From DATFPQ01 sp035264765 (GTDB lineage Bacteria > Actinomycetota > Actinomycetes > Actinomycetales > Angustibacteraceae): 9,659 nucleotides of DNA. Location: contig DATFPQ010000284.1 of NCBI GenBank assembly GCA_035264765.1, positions 1 through 9,659 on the forward strand, read 5' to 3'. This document shows positions 6,271 to 9,659 of this stretch, piece by piece (within the stretch, counting starts at the first letter, position 1; every line of letters starts with the position of its first letter). A program made the position numbers and the translations under genes. The notes below the pieces were generated by a model that saw nothing but the letters and a program-made list of their open reading frames with translations, did no database searches and had not been told where the DNA came from.

Positions 6271-7273
6271 AGCGCTCCGCCCGGCGGCGGGCACCGAAGC
6301 GGGCGATCGACCACACGTCCTGGTCCTCTCCGTGCCCGGTGCGCCCGTCCACGTCCCACTCGAGGAACGTGTTGACGCACAATCCGCCGGCCTGCAGCGC
6401 GAAGCGGCTGCGGGCCACGCCGCGGGTGCGCAGGTCCCGTCCGTCGACGTCCACCGCGTCGATCACGATCTCCTCGGCGAACCCCGTGGCGGGGTCCCGC
6501 GTCACCGTGCGCTCGGCCGACCGCAGCCGGCGCAGCGCACCGTCGCGGAGCAGCCACCCGCCGGTAAGCGTCTCGACGTCGCCGGCCGGGGCGTCGGACG
6601 GCGGTGCGGTGAAGACCAGGAACGCCTCACCGGCATCGACCGTGCCGAACGCGTAGCCGATCCGATCACCGCGTCGGGCGCCCAGCAGCTCCGGCCGCCG
6701 GCCCCAGGAGCGGTCGCGGACGGCGAAGCAGTCCACCGGAATCGTCTCGCCGTGCAGGTGGAGCGTGCCCGTCACCCGGCCGGTCTGGTCGTAGTGCGAC
6801 GAGCCGTTGTCGAAGGGCGGCTCGCCCGGCAGCAGGGGGACCGGCGGGGTGAGCCCCTCGAAGACCAGGTCGGCGACGAAGTCCTCCTGGTCGCGGAAGC
6901 GGTAGCCGAGCTCGTACCGCATTCCGGGCTCGACGCAACGCACCGAGACACCGTTGCCGAACACGACGTCCCGCAGGTCCAGCGGGTCCGGGAGCGGGGT
7001 GAAATGCGTGTAGGCGTGGTACGGGATGTCCCAGGCGGTCGTGCCGGACGGGTCGTACACGAAGGCGCCACCGGTGCAGATGCCGAGGTTCGGGCGCATC
7101 TGCACGTACAGCCAGCCGGCCAGCGCCCGGTCCGGGACGTTGAACGACCACCAGGTCGTCTCGGTCCAGTCCGGCTTGTCGGAGCCCACCGGGTGCAGCC
7201 GGTCGTGCTCGGGCGTCCAGAGCAGCTCCGCCGGAATGGCCGGGTCGAGGTCGATCGAGGGCGTGGTGGTCAT
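6260..7273 (-). CDS. AttH/CrtC-like lipocalin-type protein of unknown function (DUF7064/DUF7065-like)
   Basis: This is a 337-residue protein without signal peptide or membrane segment. It is rich in aromatic, beta-strand-like stretches. Visible landmarks are WWSFNVPDRALAGWLYVQ (41-58), HYDQTGRVTGTL (160-171), DRSWGRRPE (187-195) and a C-terminal EWDVDGRTGHGEDQDVWS (305-322). The DxSWGxR and GHGExQ-W signatures recall proteins often annotated as hydroxyneurosporene synthase/CrtC-like (AttH-type double lipocalin fold), now split into DUF7064/DUF7065; this assignment is from memory and not checked by search. CrtC itself hydrates a carotenoid double bond, but activity here is unknown. A lipocalin-like fold could bind a hydrophobic substrate. 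The ATG overlaps the stop of the upstream dehydrogenase subunit by 4 bp (7270-7273), so it is translationally coupled and probably acts on the same pathway. It is the last gene of the minus-strand operon. Confidence 0.7.
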   Translation of the reverse strand: MTTTPSIDLDPAIPAELLWTPEHDRLHPVGSDKPDWTETTWWSFNVPDRALAGWLYVQMRPNLGICTGGAFVYDPSGTTAWDIPYHAYTHFTPLPDPLDLRDVVFGNGVSVRCVEPGMRYELGYRFRDQEDFVADLVFEGLTPPVPLLPGEPPFDNGSSHYDQTGRVTGTLHLHGETIPVDCFAVRDRSWGRRPELLGARRGDRIGYAFGTVDAGEAFLVFTAPPSDAPAGDVETLTGGWLLRDGALRRLRSAERTVTRDPATGFAEEIVIDAVDVDGRDLRTRGVARSRFALQAGGLCVNTFLEWDVDGRTGHGEDQDVWSIARFGARRRAERSGG

Positions 7274-8274
7274 GCGGGCCGGGCCTCCGGGGCGTCGAGG
7301 ACGGCGTCACGGACGTCGGCCGGGGTGAGGAGCAGGTCGGCGAGCACCTGGGCCCGCTTGAGGAACAGGTGCGCGTCGTGCTCGCCGGTGTACCCGATCC
7401 CACCGTGGTTCTGGATGTTGTCGCTGCAATTGCGCAGCGCGTGGTCCGCGGTCACGCTGCGCGCGGCTGCCCACATGAGCCCGGCGTCGGCCCGCCCGTC
7501 CTCCATGGTCAGGGCGGCGAGGGTCACCACCTGGGCGGCGGCTTCGGCCCGGACGGCGTTGTCCGAGCAGCGGTGCTTGACCGCCTGGAACGAGCCGATG
7601 GGGAGATCGAACTGCTTGCGGACCTTCGCGTACTCGGCGCTCTGGTCGCGGGTGGCCGCGCAGATGCCCGAGAGCATCGCCGAGATCAGGATGCTGCCGT
7701 AACCGACCGCGTCGAACTGGTCGGGAGGGGTGCTGATGCGGGGCTGTCCGGTCACCCGGAGCTCGGCCCACCGGGATGCGGCGTCCACGCAGGGGCGGCG
7801 GCGCACCACCTCGACCGCGTCGGCGTCGTAGAACGCCGCGCCGTCGCGGGAGACCACGACGTAGGCGCGGGCGTCGTCGGCGTCGAAGGTGCGGTACAGC
7901 CCCTCGGTCGCCACGTCGGCCAGACCCACGGGCAGGCGCCCGTCGACCAGGTCGGCGAGCAGGGCCTCGTCGCCGGCGACCGCGGCGAGCCGGGCGGCCA
8001 CGACCGTGCCGAGGAACGGCCCGGCGGCGAGGCTGCGACCGAGCTCGTGGAAGACGAGGGTCTGCTCGGCCAGGCTCAGGCCGGCGCCGCCGAAGCGCTC
8101 CGGGACGTCGAGGCCGAAGAAGCCCTGCTGGGCGGCGAGCCGCCACAGCGTGGGCTCGGTGACCGGAGCGTCGTCGTCCAGGGTGTGCAACCGGGACGGC
8201 GGGGAGTGTGCCGCGACGAGGTCGCGCGCGGCCTCCGCGATCGCGGTCTGCTGGTCGTCGGGGAGGAGGTCCAT
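7270..8274 (-). CDS. Acyl-CoA dehydrogenase-like subunit, predicted non-catalytic partner of the adjacent dehydrogenase
   Basis: At 334 residues this is shorter than a normal acyl-CoA dehydrogenase (about 380-400). The N-terminal helical domain (about 1-120, with RFGGAGLSLAEQTLVFHELG) and the C-terminal domain (about 185-325, with KVRKQFDLPIGSFQAVKHR and NHGGIGYTGEHDAHLFLKRA) are clear. The middle domain is reduced and lacks the TEPxxGSD flavin/substrate motif. No glutamate occupies the helix-G position (GYGSILISAML), nor the IYEGT-type site. These losses match the smaller subunits of mycobacterial alpha2beta2 FadE pairs such as FadE28-FadE29 and FadE26-FadE27, in which one chain carries catalysis. 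The ATG at 8274 lies 5 bp after the upstream stop; an in-frame GTG at 8283 would overlap that stop by 4 bp (GTGA) and add three residues. Either start is plausible. Confidence 0.87.
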   Translation of the reverse strand: MDLLPDDQQTAIAEAARDLVAAHSPPSRLHTLDDDAPVTEPTLWRLAAQQGFFGLDVPERFGGAGLSLAEQTLVFHELGRSLAAGPFLGTVVAARLAAVAGDEALLADLVDGRLPVGLADVATEGLYRTFDADDARAYVVVSRDGAAFYDADAVEVVRRRPCVDAASRWAELRVTGQPRISTPPDQFDAVGYGSILISAMLSGICAATRDQSAEYAKVRKQFDLPIGSFQAVKHRCSDNAVRAEAAAQVVTLAALTMEDGRADAGLMWAAARSVTADHALRNCSDNIQNHGGIGYTGEHDAHLFLKRAQVLADLLLTPADVRDAVLDAPEARPA

Positions 8275-8279
8275 GTCCG

Positions 8280-9455
8280 TCACCGTCCCTTCGGAAGGCC
8301 GAGCAGGCGCTCGCCGATGATGTTGCGCTGGATGTCCTTGCTGCCGGCGGCGATGGTGGCCGCGAACGTGCGGTACCACTCCTGGGCGTAGGCGTCGTCC
8401 CGGCCGTAGGGGCGGGCCTCGAGGCCGTCCTCCTCGACGATGTCGACGGCGAGCTTGGCCACCCGCTGGCTGAGCTCGGAGAAGAAGACGCGCAGCAGCG
8501 AGCCCTCGACGCCGGGCTGCGGGCGGCGGGCGTTGCGGCTGATGTCGGCGAGCGCCATGGCCGTCAGCGCGGACGTCTCGGCGCGCGCCGTGGCCAGACG
8601 GGCGGCGATCGTGTCGTCGTCGATGCGCCGGCGGCCCCGGTGGTCCACCCGGTCGCGGGCGAGCGCGGTCAGCTCGTCGATCAGCCGGACCAGCTTGACC
8701 TGGTCGCGGAGGAAGCCGGTGCCGCGCTCGAACGACAGGGTGGACATCGCCACGCTCCAGCCGTTGCCGACCCCGCCGACGACGCTGGACAGCGGGATGT
8801 GGACGTCGTCGTAGAAGACCTCGCAGAAGTGCGCGGGGCCGGTCATCGTCCGGATGGGTCGGATGGTGATGCCGGGGGCGTGCATGTCGGCGATCACCCA
8901 GGTGATGCCGTCGTGCTTGCGCCCGTCGCGGCTGGTGCGGACCAGGAGTTCCTGGTAGTCGGCGAGCTCGGCGTAGCTGGTCCAGATCTTCTGGCCGTTG
9001 ACCACCAGCTCGTCGCCGACGATCTCGGCGCGCGTGGAGAGCCCGGCGAGGTCGCTGCCGGCCCCGGGCTCGGAGAAGCCCTGGCACCAGACGGAGTCGC
9101 CCTGCAGGATCTTCGGCAGGTGGAAGGCCTTCTGCTCCTCACCGGCGCGGGCGATGAGCGTGGGGCCGGCGTGGTTGATCCCGACGAAGCTGACGCCGAT
9201 CTCCGGCGCGTCGGCCCAGGCGAGCTCCTCGTACCAGATCATCTGCTGGAGCAGGGACAGCCCCCGGCCGCCGTACTCGACCGGCCAGTTGATGCCTGCC
9301 CAGCCGCCGTCGTACTGGGTGCGCTGCCACTCCAGGTCGAAGTCGCGCATCTCGGGCCCGTCGTGCGGTTGCGGCTCGCTCGGGACGTTCTCCCGGAGCC
9401 ACGTGCGCACCTCGTCGCGGAAGGCGCGCATCTCTGGCGACAGGTCGAGGTCCAC
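8280..9455 (-). CDS. Acyl-CoA dehydrogenase, catalytic subunit of a predicted heteromeric FadE pair
   Basis: This 391-residue FAD enzyme shows the full family architecture: N-terminal helical domain (1-120, with INWPVEYGGRGLSLLQQMIW), middle beta domain (121-235, with FSEPGAGSDLAGL at 127-139 and NGQKIWTSYA) and C-terminal helical domain ending in DIQRNIIGERLLGLPKGR. Glu243 in LSFERG lies at the helix-G position used as catalytic base by FadE29/ChsE2-like and isovaleryl-CoA dehydrogenases, while the alternative site near the C-terminus reads AAGS. It is expected to dehydrogenate an acyl-CoA together with the shorter protein encoded immediately downstream. In mycobacteria such pairs handle steroid side-chain and ring acyl-CoAs. 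The start is a GTG preceded by a weak GGATC ribosome site. It is the first gene of the minus-strand operon, 54 bp after the preceding stop. Confidence 0.92.
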   Translation of the reverse strand: MDLDLSPEMRAFRDEVRTWLRENVPSEPQPHDGPEMRDFDLEWQRTQYDGGWAGINWPVEYGGRGLSLLQQMIWYEELAWADAPEIGVSFVGINHAGPTLIARAGEEQKAFHLPKILQGDSVWCQGFSEPGAGSDLAGLSTRAEIVGDELVVNGQKIWTSYAELADYQELLVRTSRDGRKHDGITWVIADMHAPGITIRPIRTMTGPAHFCEVFYDDVHIPLSSVVGGVGNGWSVAMSTLSFERGTGFLRDQVKLVRLIDELTALARDRVDHRGRRRIDDDTIAARLATARAETSALTAMALADISRNARRPQPGVEGSLLRVFFSELSQRVAKLAVDIVEEDGLEARPYGRDDAYAQEWYRTFAATIAAGSKDIQRNIIGERLLGLPKGR

Positions 9456-9509
9456 GGAGATCCAATCGTGTAATCAGTAAGCTATTCGCGGTGCAGGCTA
9501 CCGCGTGCG
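9456..9509 (-). promoter_or_regulatory. AT-richer intergenic gap ahead of the minus-strand dehydrogenase, possible promoter
   Basis: This 54-bp gap holds the least GC-rich stretch at this end of the window (about 9461-9490). Read on the minus strand it contains TAGCTT (a TANNNT hexamer) and the heptamer ACTGATT, which also occurs in the inverted repeat at 5368-5393. No clear -35/-10 pair and no strong inverted repeat were found. The dehydrogenase may be transcribed from here or by read-through from the gene ending at 9510. Confidence 0.25.
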
Positions 9510-9659
9510 TTACGGGAGAGCGAGAGCATTGGCCGGTGAGCCCATCCCGCCGGGCACCGCCAGCGGCACAGTCGCGAAGAAGCAGTCCCAGCGGCCCTCG
9601 GCCGCGCATGTGTCCGCCAGTTCCTCCACGTCGAACCTCGCCCAGTGGCAGACCCAGCA
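9510..9659 (-). CDS. Unidentified protein, C-terminal 49 residues (5' end outside window)
   Basis: Read on the minus strand, the frame is open from the window edge to a TAA at 9512-9510. The third codon positions are almost all G or C, as in the other real genes of the window, which supports genuine coding. The visible tail begins CWVCHWARFDVEELAD, continues with EGRWDCFFATVPLAVPGG and ends ANALALP; it contains four cysteines and four tryptophans. I do not recognise the family from so short a piece. It runs in the same direction as the dehydrogenase gene that starts 54 bp downstream and could belong to the same operon. Confidence 0.5.
   Translation of the reverse strand, partial: CWVCHWARFDVEELADTCAAEGRWDCFFATVPLAVPGGMGSPANALALP

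Noticed and set aside
8275..9087. An N-terminal extension of the small dehydrogenase subunit, making a 605-residue protein
   Set aside because: The extension is out-of-frame shadow sequence of the catalytic dehydrogenase gene. Family similarity begins at the ATG at 8274 (or at most the GTG at 8283).
8208..9473. A 421-codon plus-strand open frame opposite the dehydrogenase at 8280-9455
   Set aside because: It is antisense to a clear acyl-CoA dehydrogenase. Its composition is dominated by Gly, Ala, Asp and Val without motifs, as expected for a shadow frame.

Overview
This is a very GC-rich window with GC-dominated third codon positions, frequent GTG starts and 4-bp stop/start overlaps. That points to an actinomycete. 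The gene families are those of the acyl-CoA catabolism clusters of Mycobacterium, Rhodococcus, Pseudonocardiaceae and Geodermatophilaceae, but the sequence alone does not fix the genus.

Layout. The left edge (1-399, +) holds the 3' end of a tyrosine/dual-specificity phosphatase gene. An 84-bp gap with a perfect palindrome and a -10-like hexamer leads into a tight plus-strand operon (484-5251): thiolase, LCAD-type acyl-CoA dehydrogenase, HSD10-like SDR (3-hydroxyacyl-CoA dehydrogenase), enoyl-CoA hydratase and TesB-type acyl-CoA thioesterase. A 210-bp non-coding gap (5252-5461) holds three inverted repeats and precedes a second enoyl-CoA hydratase (5462-6238), a paralogue of the first. Convergent to these is a minus-strand operon (transcribed 9455 to 6260): an acyl-CoA dehydrogenase with catalytic residues, a shorter acyl-CoA dehydrogenase-like partner that lacks them, and a protein of unknown function resembling the AttH/CrtC lipocalin-like group. 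The right edge (9510-9659, -) holds the last 49 codons of an unidentified gene.

How the genes work together. The plus operon encodes all four steps of one beta-oxidation round: dehydrogenation (1637-2785), hydration (3567-4349 and/or 5462-6238), NAD-dependent oxidation (2800-3570) and thiolysis (484-1629), plus a thioesterase that can free CoA from stalled intermediates. The minus operon probably adds a heteromeric (alpha2beta2-type) acyl-CoA dehydrogenase, an arrangement known for bulky substrates such as steroid side chains and rings. The window has no acyl-CoA ligase, transporter or regulator, so the substrate is unknown. The gene types suggest a branched, cyclic or terpenoid/steroid acyl-CoA rather than a plain fatty acid; this is inference.

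I found no RNA gene, CRISPR array, insertion sequence or obviously novel system. The least explained element is the lipocalin-like protein at 6260-7273, translationally coupled to the heteromeric dehydrogenase pair.
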